DNA of 64,000 nt. Origin: Clostridium felsineum DSM 794. GTDB lineage: Bacteria; Bacillota; Clostridia; Clostridiales; Clostridiaceae. The number at the start of each line of letters is the position of its first letter. The first letter of the stretch is position 1. Shown in pieces: positions 8,453 to 19,000 of the stretch. The position numbers were made by a program, and so were the translations under genes. The notes beneath the pieces are model-generated. The model had not been told where the DNA came from. It did not search any database and saw nothing but the letters and a program-made list of their open reading frames with translations. The stretch lies in contig NZ_CP096980.1 in NCBI RefSeq assembly GCF_002006355.2, positions 3,658,001 through 3,722,000 of the forward strand. The letters run 5' to 3'.

Positions 8453-9589
8453 TTGTTTAAAAAATTATTTTCGAAAATTTTAATTCTATTTTTGATATTG
8501 GCTTTTATTTGGTTATTTTTAATACGTAACCTTAATCCATCCATATCTAACCCCTCAACTGATAAAAAAGTTAGTAATGACAAATTATCATCTCTACAGC
8601 TTGTTAAAGATATGAAAGTTGGTTGGAATCTAGGTAATACTCTAGACTCACCTAATAACGAAACTGATTGGGGTAATCCTAAAACTTCAAAAGAAATGAT
8701 TGATAAAGTAAAACAAGCCGGCTTTAACACTGTGAGAATCCCTGTAAGTTGGTGTAATCATTTAGGCCCAGCTCCAGATTATAACATAGATACAACTTGG
8801 CTTGACCGAATACAAGAGGTTGTTGACTACGCTATGGATAATCACATGTATGTTATCATAAATCTTCATAAGGAAGAATCTTGGCTCATACCAACTTATG
8901 CTAAAGAAGCTGATGCAACTAACAAACTTACAAAAATATGGTCTCAAATTTCGAATCGTTTCAAAAATTACAATAATTCTTTAATATTTGAAGTAATGAA
9001 TGAGCCTAGATTGGTAGGAAGTCCTGTAGAATGGTCTGGCGGAACTGATGAAGCTTTAGATGTAGTTAACAAATTTAACTTAGCTGCTGTAAACACTATA
9101 AGAAAATCTGGTTCAAAGAATTCATCTAGATTTCTAATGATACCAACTTATGCCGCATCAACAGACAGTGCATCTATTAATGCTTTAAAAATTCCAAACA
9201 ATGATAAAAAAATTCTAATATCAGTTCATGCCTATTTACCTTATAACTTTGCTATGAACATCAATGGAACCTCTACTTGGGGGAGCAAAGAAGACAAAAG
9301 AGAATTAGATTCAACACTAAACACTCTTTATAATAAATTTGTAAAAAAAGGTCATGGTGTAGTAATTGGAGAATTTGGTTCTGTAAATAAAAACAATGAA
9401 ACTTCAAGAATAGCTCTTGCAAAATACTATGTTACTGGAGCTAAAAAAAGAAATATAGCTACTATATGGTGGGATAATGGCTTCTCCAACGCCTGGGAAA
9501 AGGACAGTTACGGTTTATTTGATAGAAATACGCTTAAATGGAAATTTCCTAAACTATTACACACATTAATTGACTCTGCTAAAGAATAA
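8453..9589 (+). CDS. GH5 glycoside hydrolase, membrane-anchored paralogue
   Basis: A 378-residue tandem paralogue of the preceding cellulase. The start is TTG 8453, with GGAGG 7 bases upstream. The N-terminus has a long hydrophobic stretch (about 8-24) directly followed by Arg-Asn and no clear signal peptidase site, so it is probably a signal anchor that keeps the enzyme on the membrane. Catalytic glutamates are kept (E184 in MNEP; E307 in GEFGS), as are WNLGNTLD, VRIPVSW and IWWDNG. The THHE motif of the first copy is NLHKEE here (K140 replaces the second His), which may alter substrate or pH preference. Its stop codon lies inside the terminator hairpin at 9581-9616. Confidence 0.93.
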   Translation: MFKKLFSKILILFLILAFIWLFLIRNLNPSISNPSTDKKVSNDKLSSLQLVKDMKVGWNLGNTLDSPNNETDWGNPKTSKEMIDKVKQAGFNTVRIPVSWCNHLGPAPDYNIDTTWLDRIQEVVDYAMDNHMYVIINLHKEESWLIPTYAKEADATNKLTKIWSQISNRFKNYNNSLIFEVMNEPRLVGSPVEWSGGTDEALDVVNKFNLAAVNTIRKSGSKNSSRFLMIPTYAASTDSASINALKIPNNDKKILISVHAYLPYNFAMNINGTSTWGSKEDKRELDSTLNTLYNKFVKKGHGVVIGEFGSVNKNNETSRIALAKYYVTGAKKRNIATIWWDNGFSNAWEKDSYGLFDRNTLKWKFPKLLHTLIDSAKE

Positions 9590-9616
9590 GAAGGACGAAA
9601 GTCCTTCTTATTCTTT
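9581..9616. terminator. Bidirectional terminator between GH5 and the thioredoxin-like gene
   Basis: A perfect 16-bp stem (9581-9596 with 9601-9616) closed by a GAAA tetraloop, flanked by A-rich and T-rich runs. It includes the last codons and the TAA of the plus-strand GH5 gene and lies just past the stop of the minus-strand gene at 9619, so it serves both convergent units. Confidence 0.9.
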
Positions 9617-9618
9617 AA

Positions 9619-9939
9619 TTATATGTATTTATAATAATTAGATAATACCTCTTCAATTTCTCTAAAGTTTATATATCTAGATTGCTCAACAACTACAGTT
9701 CCTTTCATAAACACTACAATTTCAGGCACTGTAAACATTTTAAAATCATTAGGTACTGCAGGTAAGTTACCAGTGTCAACTTTGGCTGATGACATTTTAT
9801 TATACTTTTCACTTACACTTTCAATTAAAGAATCTAATTCACGACATATACCATTATCCTCGGTTTTAAAATATATAAGTACAAGTTCGTTACTTTGTAT
9901 GTAGTTCTTTATTTCTTTTATGGATTCTAATTTATCCAT
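9619..9939 (-). CDS. Thioredoxin-fold protein with a single active-site cysteine
   Basis: A 106-residue protein with thioredoxin-like order: LVLIYFKTED, a helix starting at the active-site position, SAKVDTGNLPAVPNDF (strand with the Asp), FTVPEIVVFMKG (the cis-Pro strand) and VVEQSRYINFREIEEVL. The usual CxxC is NGIC, so only the second cysteine remains and normal disulfide exchange is unlikely. I moved the start to ATG 9939 (GAGGTGAG site 8 bases upstream) from an upstream in-frame codon at 9990. It follows the TetR gene by 68 bases on the same strand and is probably co-transcribed with it. Role unknown; perhaps redox sensing, a monothiol function or a scaffold. Confidence 0.75.
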   Translation of the reverse strand: MDKLESIKEIKNYIQSNELVLIYFKTEDNGICRELDSLIESVSEKYNKMSSAKVDTGNLPAVPNDFKMFTVPEIVVFMKGTVVVEQSRYINFREIEEVLSNYYKYI

Positions 9940-10007
9940 AACTTGTCTCACCTCATTTGTCAAAATGATTATATACTCCGTTAGAGTCAATCTCTCTTTA
10001 TTTATTA

Positions 10008-10610
10008 TTAAATTTCTCTAACCTCCAGCTTACCTATTATATTACCATAAAAAATTTCTAACAAATCACTGATAAGCTTTCTTACCTCTCTTTTATTTCT
10101 CTTCTCTTTTAACACTATTGCTATATCCTCAACAAAATTATATGATAGAATCTTTATTATAAAATTATCTTCAATTGCCTTTTTATACATTGAAAGCTGA
10201 TATTCAAAACTTATAGTTACAGTACGTGTAATAAATTCTATGAAAATCTTTTTACAGTTTTCATACTTAGAACCCTTGCTGCTATTCAAAAGTACTGCTA
10301 GTTCATTACGATTTTCTTCAAATATTTTTATAACTTCTTCCGAAAGACTGTAGAATATTTCTTGCATTTTTTCATTTACTTCTACTTCAAAAAATCTATT
10401 TACATATTGTATAAGCCTGCTGTACACAGGTTCTACGATTGTTTCATACAAATCCTCCTTACTTTTAAAGTATTTATAAAAATTGCCAATAGAGGTTTCT
10501 GCATTTTTCACTATAGTTCTTATAGACGTATCTTTATAACCTGATTTTAAAAATTCCTTTAACGCCTCATCTACTATCTTGTTTCTCATTTCTTCTTTTA
10601 AATATTGCAT
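10008..10610 (-). CDS. TetR/AcrR family transcriptional regulator
   Basis: A 200-residue regulator. The N-terminal helix-turn-helix domain (about 8-55: NKIVDEALKEFLKSGYKDTS, then IVKNAETSIGNFYKYFKSKE) is standard TetR, followed by an all-helical ligand and dimerisation domain (about 60-195). ATG 10610 has a CGGAGG site 7 bases upstream. It is followed on the same strand by the thioredoxin-fold gene, which is the most obvious co-regulated partner. I found no convincing palindromic operator in the short upstream gap. Confidence 0.92.
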   Translation of the reverse strand: MQYLKEEMRNKIVDEALKEFLKSGYKDTSIRTIVKNAETSIGNFYKYFKSKEDLYETIVEPVYSRLIQYVNRFFEVEVNEKMQEIFYSLSEEVIKIFEENRNELAVLLNSSKGSKYENCKKIFIEFITRTVTISFEYQLSMYKKAIEDNFIIKILSYNFVEDIAIVLKEKRNKREVRKLISDLLEIFYGNIIGKLEVREI

Positions 10611-10704
10611 TAGAAAACCTCCGTTCTCTTTTAAAGTTTACTTCAATTCCATTTTATTGTCAATAATGTTACTTTCACCATAATACTTTTATTTAAATCA
10701 AAAT

Positions 10705-10727
10705 AAAATCCTCTTCTAGAGGATTTT
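10705..10727 (-). terminator. Terminator of the YwqG-like gene
   Basis: 9-bp stem (AAAATCCTC with GAGGATTTT) 8 bases past the stop codon, followed on the minus strand by T-rich sequence. Confidence 0.8.
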
Positions 10728-10735
10728 ACTAAGTT

Positions 10736-11485
10736 TTAACAGCAATCCCATGTATAGTATACTTTAGAGAAATCACATTTCTTCAAATCCTCAGAAGCTA
10801 TAAAAAAATTTGCCACTCCAGAATCTCCAAACATAATTCCACATTCGTCATCCATATCTAGTTGAAGTAAGAGTGTATCATATTTTTTATCATTTCTTGG
10901 ATCACCTTGAGTAAAGCCAGGATATCCTCCTACTCTACTCCCATAGCCATCAAATACCTCATAACTTTCTTTTTCTTGAACTTCTGTAAACTTTATTCCT
11001 TCAAATACTTTATTAAAGCTATTATCGTGAGCAGATACTGGCATACTTCGTACTGTAAAAATCATTTTCCCCTCATACTCATATGGAGGATAAAATTCTT
11101 CATCTTCCTTTATTACCGGTACATCCTTTACCAAATTTTCATAGCATTTATTTACCTTTTCAATATATCTAACAACAAAACCATCTTCTTCATACAATCC
11201 GTATACATCGTCCCTTTTAACATAAAACTGTAAAATTCCTTCACTTGGAAAATCTTCGATACCACGAATCTCTTCAAAGTTAATTTGAGCTAAAAAAAAG
11301 TATGGTACTCCATCTTTATCTTTAGGGTATTGCTGTGTATTCTCTATATATGGCATCCCACCTAATTTACTTTCCCAAGGAAGCGTCTCTTCCCTTTTGT
11401 ATGTAATTTCATTTGATATCTTTATAGTCTTTAGTATTCTATCTTCAAATTCCTTAAATAACTCTGGAATCTCAATTTTATTCAT
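10736..11485 (-). CDS. YwqG/DUF1963 family protein
   Basis: A 249-residue cytoplasmic protein of the YwqG (DUF1963) family. Recognisable blocks are SKLGGMPY (about 40-47), YFFLAQINFEEI (about 62-73), GILQFYVKRDDVYG (about 83-96), RVGGYPGFTQGDPR (about 185-198) and LLLQLDMDDECGIMFGDSGVANFFI (split across about 206-230). The family has a beta-rich repeated fold; its biochemical role is not established, although genomic links to polymorphic toxins and immunity proteins exist for some members. No toxin gene is adjacent here. Start ATG 11485 has an AAGGAGAA site. It is a single-gene unit with its own terminator. Confidence 0.85.
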   Translation of the reverse strand: MNKIEIPELFKEFEDRILKTIKISNEITYKREETLPWESKLGGMPYIENTQQYPKDKDGVPYFFLAQINFEEIRGIEDFPSEGILQFYVKRDDVYGLYEEDGFVVRYIEKVNKCYENLVKDVPVIKEDEEFYPPYEYEGKMIFTVRSMPVSAHDNSFNKVFEGIKFTEVQEKESYEVFDGYGSRVGGYPGFTQGDPRNDKKYDTLLLQLDMDDECGIMFGDSGVANFFIASEDLKKCDFSKVYYTWDCC

Positions 11486-11586
11486 ATGTTTGTTCTCCTT
11501 CTGATTTACTAAACTTATTACAACTTTTACAATAACAATACAACATTCAATTATATTATATATTATTAATATTTCAATGTGAAATA

Positions 11587-11626
11587 AAAAAATGAGTTTC
11601 TAATAAAAATTTAGAAACTCATTTTT
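11587..11626 (-). terminator. Terminator of prs
   Basis: 15-bp stem (AAAATGAGTTTCTAA with TTAGAAACTCATTTT) located just past the prs stop; the minus-strand side ends in a T run. Confidence 0.9.
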
Positions 11627-11633
11627 AGGTTTG

Positions 11634-12749
11634 CTACTTTTTCTTGTTATTTAGTAATTCATGAAGTACATATGTAGCATCCATAAATTTAGCTATTGAT
11701 TCATCTTTATTAAGCCTATGAATTATCCTAGATATAAGCTCAGACATATCAACTTTTCTAAACCATTCAGTTTTTTCAAGTTCCGGTGGTATATAAGTTA
11801 AATTAGTTGAATAAACTCTTGATATTATATTATCATCATAATATTTTTGGAATTTGTCTAAACCTTCTGTAAAGAATGCAAAAGTAGTAGCAACATAAAT
11901 ATTTCTTGCTTTTCTTGCTTTAAGTTCTTTTGCTATATCTAGAACAGATTCTCCTGAAGCTATCATATCATCAACAATTAAAACATCTTGATTTTCAACA
12001 TCTCTTCCCATATATTCATGTTTAACTATAGGATTTTTACCATTTACAATAGTTGAATGGTCTCTTCTCTTATAAAATAATCCAACATCTACCCCTAAAA
12101 CACTTGCATAATATATAGCTCTATCCATAGCACCGGTATCAGGACTTATAACAAGCATCTTATCCTTATTAGTTTCTATATCTTTTTCTTCTGTAATAAT
12201 TGTTTTCACTATATCATATGTGGGATAAAGATTTTCAAATGACATTAATGGGATTGCATTTTGTACATTAGGATCATGCGCATCAAATGTAAGAACTTCT
12301 TGAACTCCTAATCTTTCTAACTCTTGAAGTGCTAAAGCACAATCTAAGGATTCCCTACCCTTTCTTCTATGCTGCCTTGATTCGTATAAAAGTGGCATTA
12401 TAACTGTTATTCTTCTTGCTTTTCCTCTTATAGCAGATACAGTTCTTTTGATATCCTGAAAATGTTCGTCTGGACCTTTGTGATTTTCTATTCCAAACAT
12501 ATTATATGTACAACTATAATTTCCTACATCACAAAGTATATAAATATCTTTTCCTCTTACAGATTCTGATAATTTAACTTTACCCTCTCCATTAGAAAAA
12601 CGTATTTCTTCAGTAGGTATCAAAAAAGTTTCTTCTGATTCTCTTTTAGCCTTAATACGATTATCAATTTTTTCGCCTATTCCCTTGCAGCTTTCTAGTG
12701 CAACTATACCAAGTTCACCATTCCTATAGTTAAAATCTTGATTGTTCAT
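11634..12749 (-). CDS. prs: Ribose-phosphate pyrophosphokinase (PRPP synthetase)
   Basis: A 371-residue enzyme that makes PRPP from ribose 5-phosphate and ATP for nucleotide, His and Trp synthesis. The PRPP-binding loop DVLIVDDMIASGES is near residues 257-270; the ATP/metal region includes VIMPLLYESRQHRRKGRE and TFDAHDPNVQ. It is longer than the about 315-residue standard form because of an N-terminal extension and a longer C-terminus, a variant seen in clostridia. ATG 12749 is preferred because GGAGG lies 6 bases before it; the ATG at 12755 directly abuts that site. It is single-gene, with a terminator on each side. Confidence 0.92.
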   Translation of the reverse strand: MNNQDFNYRNGELGIVALESCKGIGEKIDNRIKAKRESEETFLIPTEEIRFSNGEGKVKLSESVRGKDIYILCDVGNYSCTYNMFGIENHKGPDEHFQDIKRTVSAIRGKARRITVIMPLLYESRQHRRKGRESLDCALALQELERLGVQEVLTFDAHDPNVQNAIPLMSFENLYPTYDIVKTIITEEKDIETNKDKMLVISPDTGAMDRAIYYASVLGVDVGLFYKRRDHSTIVNGKNPIVKHEYMGRDVENQDVLIVDDMIASGESVLDIAKELKARKARNIYVATTFAFFTEGLDKFQKYYDDNIISRVYSTNLTYIPPELEKTEWFRKVDMSELISRIIHRLNKDESIAKFMDATYVLHELLNNKKK

Positions 12750-12984
12750 TTTCATCCTCCAAAACTTTTATATTCCTTAATTAATTCTAGGTATTCAATC
12801 AAATTATGTCAATAGTTATTCATTTGCAATTAAATATTTATAATATTTACAAAATTCGCCCAACTTCTTTAACATATGCTTAATTACTGTACTAGCTTAC
12901 AATTCAATATGTTTAAAATTATTAATTTATATGTAGTATTTTGTAAACTCAATAACTATTTTATACTTAAAATTCATCAAAATG

Positions 12985-13030
12985 AGGTTTCAAATTTGCT
13001 TAACACTTATTTCCAGCAAATTTGAAACCT
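12985..13030 (-). terminator. Terminator of the 2871-residue giant gene
   Basis: 16-bp perfect inverted repeat (12985-13000 with 13015-13030), 14-base loop, 22 bases after the stop, with a T-rich tail on the minus strand. The 303-base gap 12750-13052 holds nothing else I can identify. Confidence 0.85.
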
Positions 13031-13052
13031 TTATTGCTTGATGATTTTTACA

Positions 13053-16000
13053 TTAATGTGTTATATGTTGTGATATTATTTTTAAGTCTTCATTATCAAC
13101 CTTGTCATCACCATTAACATCTGGAGTATAACTTCCCCATTTACTAGGATCAGTTCCTACAAGTCTTGAAGCTATTGCTTCATCATCTACTGTCACTTTA
13201 CCATCTCCATTAACATCACCTGTTACAATTTGAAAATCCTGTCCTGAACATGTTGCCTCATATATTTTATCATTTCCATCGCCAACTATTGCATCAGTTA
13301 CTGTTATTTTTCCTTGTTGTACATCTTGATTAACCTTAAATGTTAGCTTTATTATATTTAACTGTCCACTAATGTTGTTCTCTTGTCCATTACTTCCACC
13401 TATAATTTGAATTTGCCCATCATTCATATTTTCCTCATCTGAGATTCCAAACTTATCATTATTAGTGGCTTCTGTACTAACAAGTTTAAATGCTTTTGTA
13501 TCATATTGAATACATATATCTTCACTGCTAATATCGTTACAATTTTTCATCATAACATATACAACAAGTGTTGAACCTGAAGAAATTGTAGTTTTATCAC
13601 TTTGAATACTAATTGCTATTGGTAATAATAGAGTATTTGTGCTCAAGTTACTCCATATCCCCGTACCAGCTGTGGTTAATGCTCTAACTCTATAGTTATG
13701 ACTTGTTCCTGCCGTTAAACCAGAAACCACATAGCTTGTTCCTGTTATTCCTGTTGTTACTGTACCATCTACTTCTATATCATAACTTATTGCTCCTGCT
13801 ACTGCTGTCCAAGCAATTGTCATAGATGAAGTATCAACTGTTGAAGTCACATTTGTTACAACACTTAAAGTAGTTTTAGTTACTATATCACTCCATACCC
13901 CTACTCCTGCTGCTGTTGTTACTCTTACTCTGTAAGTATGATCTGTTCCTGGTGCAAGTCCTGTTATCACGTAATTTGTTCCTGCTATTCCTGTTATTAC
14001 TTTGCCATCTACTTCTACATCATAACTTATTGCTCCTGCTACTGCTGTCCATCCTACTGTTAATGATGTACTATCTGGTGTTGATACTATACCTCCAACT
14101 ACGCTTAAGGTTGTTTTAGTTACTATATCACTCCATACTCCTACTCCTGCTGCTGTTATTACTCTTACTCTGTAAGTATGATCTGTTCCTGGTGTAAGTC
14201 CTGTTATCACGTAATTTGTTCCTGCTATTCCTGTTATTACTTTCCCATCTACTTCTACATCGTAACTTATTGCTCCTGCTACTGCTGTCCATCCTACTGT
14301 TAGTGATGTACTATCTGGTGTTGATACTATACCTCCAACTACACTTAAGGTTGTTTTAGTTACTATATCACTCCATACTCCTACTCCTGCTGCTGTTATT
14401 ACTCTTACTCTGTAGGTATGATCTGTTCCTGGTGTAAGTCCTGTTATCACGTAATTTGTCCCTGCTATTCCTGTTATTACTTTCCCATCTACTTCTACAT
14501 CATAACTTATTGCTCCTGCTACTGCTGTCCATCCTACTGTTAATGATGTACTATCTGGTGTTGATACTATACCTCCAACTACACTTAAGGTTGTTTGGCT
14601 TATAACTTCACTCCATACTCCTACACCATCTACTGTTATTGGCCTTATTCTATAACTAACTGCTATTCCTGGTTGAAGCCCTGTTATCTCATAACTTGTT
14701 CCCGTTATTCCACTTATTACTTTTCCATCTATTTCTATATCATAGCCTGTAGCACCTGCAACTCCTTGCCAACTTACATTAACTGATGTATCTGTTGGTA
14801 CTGCTGTAATATTACCTTGAGTTATTACATCTAGTGTAGTTTTAACTATAGGACTACTCCAATCACCTACACCACCTTCTGTTGTTGGTCTTATTCTATA
14901 AGTATGCGTTACTCCTGGCTGTAAATTAGTTGCTACATAACTTGTAATATTTCCAACACTTACTATAGTTCCATCTACTTCTACATCATAACCTGCAGCA
15001 CCTGCAATTCCTTGCCAAGATAGATTTACAGATGTACCTGTTACTATTGCTGCAACACCATTTGAAGGTATAATATTCAAATCTGCCTTAACTATAGGAT
15101 TACTCCAATCACCTATACCATTACTAGTATTAACTCTTACTTTATAGGTATAAGTTGTTCCTGGTGTAAGTCCTGTAATTACATAATTTGTTCCTGTTAT
15201 TCCTGAAATTATAGTTCCATTTACTTCTATATCGTAACTTGCTGCTCCAGAGGCTGCTGTCCAACTTACTGTCATTGAATTATTATTTAAAACAGCTGTT
15301 ACATTATTTACAACACCTATAGTTGTTTCAGTTACCAATTGACTCCAATCACTTATTCCCGCAGATGTGACTACTCTAACTTTGTAAGAATAATCTGTTC
15401 CTGGTGTAAGTCCTGTAATTACATAACTATTACTTGTTATTCCTGTAATTACTTTGCCATCTACTTCTATATCATAACTTATTGCTCCAACTACTGCTGC
15501 CCAACTTGCAGTTATCGATGTACTGGATACACTTGATGTTACGTTGCTTACAATTGTTATAGTTGTTCCTGTTGTAAGTGTTGTCCATTCTCCTATTCCT
15601 GCTGCTGTTACTACCCTCACTCTATAAGAATGATCTGTTCCTGGAGTTAAACCTGTTATTACATAGCTTGTATTGGTTATTCCTGCGATTACTTTACCAT
15701 CTACTTCTATATCATAACTTGTTGCTCCAGCTACTGCTGTCCAATTTACTGTCATTGAAGTACTTGTAACTGTTGATGTTACATTCGTTATTATACTTAA
15801 AGTCGATTGAGTTACTAATTTGTTCCAATCACTTGTTCCTTCTGAAAATATTACTCTTACTCTATAAGTATGATCTGTTCCTGCTGTTAAACCTGTAATT
15901 ATATAATTTGTTCCTGTTACCCCTGTGATTACCTTGCCATCTACTTCTACATCATAACTTACTGCTCCAGTTACTGCTGCCCAATTTAATGTTATTGATG

Positions 16001-19000
16001 TGCTTGTAACTGCTGTTGTTACATTTCCTACAACATTTAATGTAGATTTTGTTGTTATCTCATTCCAATCTCCTACTCCTGCTGCTGTTATTACTCTTAT
16101 TCTGTAGCTATGACTTGTTCCTGGATTTAAATCCTTGATTACATAACTCGTTCCTGTTATTCCCGTGATTGACTTTCCATCTACCTCTACATCATAACTT
16201 ACTGCCCCAACTGCTGCTGTCCAATTTAACGTTATTGATGTACTACTTGCTACCGTTGTTACATTTCCTATCATACTTACCGTAGTAGCAGTTGTAAGTT
16301 CTGTCCAATCTCCTGTTCCTGCTGCTGTTATTACTCTTACTCTGTAAGTATGATCTGTTCCTGCTGTTAAATCTGATATTACATAACTCGTACTTGTTAT
16401 ACCTGTAATTACCTTGCCATCTACTTCTACATCATAACTTACTGCTCCAGTTACTGCTGCCCAATTTACGGTTATTGATGTACTTCCTGCTGCTGTTGTT
16501 ACATTACTTACGATACTCAAGGTTGATTGTGTTACTAATGCAGTCCAATCTCCCACTCCGGCACTTATATCAGCTCTAACTCTATAAGAATATGCTGTTC
16601 CTGGTGTCAAGCCTGTAATAGTGTATTTTGTGTCTGTTATTCCCGTGATAACTTTACCATCTATTTCTATATCGTATCCTGTTGCTCCAGCTACTTTATC
16701 CCAGCTAACTGTTATTGATGTACTGGATGAAATTGATGTTACGTTACTTACCACATCTAATGTCACTTTACTATATAAGTCAGTCCATTCTCCTGTTCCC
16801 GCTGCTGTTATTACTCTTACTCTATAAGTATGCTTTGTTCCAACTGTCAAATCTGATATTACATAGCTTGTACTTGTTATCCCTGTGATTACCTTGCCGT
16901 CTACTTCTATATCGTAACTTATTGCTCCAGCTACTGCTGCCCAGCTTGCTGTTATTGATGTACTGGCTGCTACTGCTGTTACATTTGTTACTACACTCAA
17001 AGTAGATTTAGTTGTTAATTCATTCCAATCGCTTGTTCCTTCTGAAAATACTGCCCTAACTCTATAACTGTGACTTGTTCCTGGTGTTAAGCCTGCGATT
17101 TCATAGCTTGTTCCTGTTATTCCTGTGATTACTTTTCCATCTACCTCTATATCATATCCTGTTGCTCCAGTTACTGCTGCCCAATTTACGGTTATAGTTG
17201 TACTCCCTGCTACTGATGTCACTCCTGTTACTATACTTAAAGTAGATTTAGTTGTTAAATCCGTCCACACTCCTACTCCTGCTGTTGTTATTACTCTTAC
17301 TCTATAAGTATGATCTGTTCCAGCCGTTAAACCTTCTATTACATAGCTTGTTCCTGTTATTCCTGTGATTACTTTTCCATCTACTTCTACATCATAACTT
17401 ACTGCTCCTTCTACTTTGTCCCAGTTTACTGTTATTGATGTACTGGCTGCAATTGACGTTACATTGCTTACCACACTTAAGGTTGTCTCACTTTCAACTT
17501 CACTCCATTCACCTGCTCCTGCTGCACTAATTGCTCTAATCCTATAGGCATGAGTTGTTCCTGGCGTTAACCCTGTGATTCCGTAGTTTGTACCTGTTAT
17601 CCCTGTAATTACTTTGCCATCTACTTCTATATCATATCCTGTTGCTCCAGCTACTGCTGTCCAATTTACTGTTATAGATGTGCTATCGACTGTAGCCGTT
17701 ATATTGCTCACCACGCTCAAAGTAACTTTAGTTGTTAAATCCGTCCAATCTCCTACTCCTGCTGAAGTTGTTACTCTAACTCTATAAGTATGGCTTGTTC
17801 CTGCTGTTAGACCTGTTATTTCATAGCTTGTACCTGTTATCCCTGTAATTATTTTGCCATCTACCTCTATATCATAACTCGTAGACCCATCTACTTTATC
17901 CCAATTAACTGTTATTGACGTGCTGCTAACTACTGATGTCACTCCTGTTACTACACTTAAAGTAGATTTAGTTGTTAAACCTGTCCAATCTCCTATACCA
18001 GCTAAAGTTGTTACTCTAACCCTATAGGTATGACTTGTTCCGGCTGTTAATCCTGTTATTTCATAGCTTGTACCTGTTATCCCTGTGATTACCTTGCCAT
18101 CCACTTCTATGTCATAGCTTACTGCTGCGTCTACCTTATCCCAACTTACATTTATTGAATTACTTGTTACTGTTGCTTGAACATTTGTCACTACACTTAA
18201 TGTAGTTTTTGTTGCAAGTTCTGTCCATTCTCCCACGCCTGCTGCTGTTATTACTCTTACTCTATAACTATGTACTGTTCCTGCTTCTAAACCTGAGATT
18301 ATATAGTTTGTTCCTGTTATGCCTGTAATTACTTTACCATCCACTTCTATGTCATAACTCACCGCTCCGTCTATTTTATCCCAACTTACATTTATTGAAT
18401 TACTTGTTACTGTTGAAATTACATTAGTTACTACACTTAAAGTTACTTTAGTAGTTAAATCTGTCCAATCTCCTGTACCTGCTGCTGTTGTAACTCTAAC
18501 CCTATAGCTGTGACTTGTTCCAGGAGTCAAACCTGTTATTTCATAACCTGTACTTGTTAGCCCTGTAATTACTTTTCCATCTACTTCTATATCATAACTA
18601 GTGGCTCCATCTACCTTATCCCAACTTACATTTATTGAATTACTTGTTACTGTTGAAGTTACATTCACTACTGTACTTAAGGTTGTAACACTAGTTAGCT
18701 CACTAAAATCTCCTACTCCATCCATAAATTCTGCCCTTACTCTATATGTATGGGTAGTTCCTGGTGTTAAACCTGTTATCTCATAGTTTGTACTTGTTAT
18801 TCCTGTGACTAACTTTCCGTCTACCTCCACATCATAGCTTACCGCTCCACTTATAGCATCCCAATTCAGTTTTATAGAAGTACTTGTAACTGAATTTTTA
18901 ATTCCTGTTACTAAATTCAAAGTGGTTTTACTTGAAAGTATACTCCAATCACCTGTTCCTGCTGTTGTTATTGCTCTAACCCTATAAGTATGACTTGTTC

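Noticed and set aside
8368..8730. Minus-strand 120-residue ORF over the GH5 start
   Set aside because: It is antisense to a strongly conserved GH5 region and has no ribosome site or homology I recognise.
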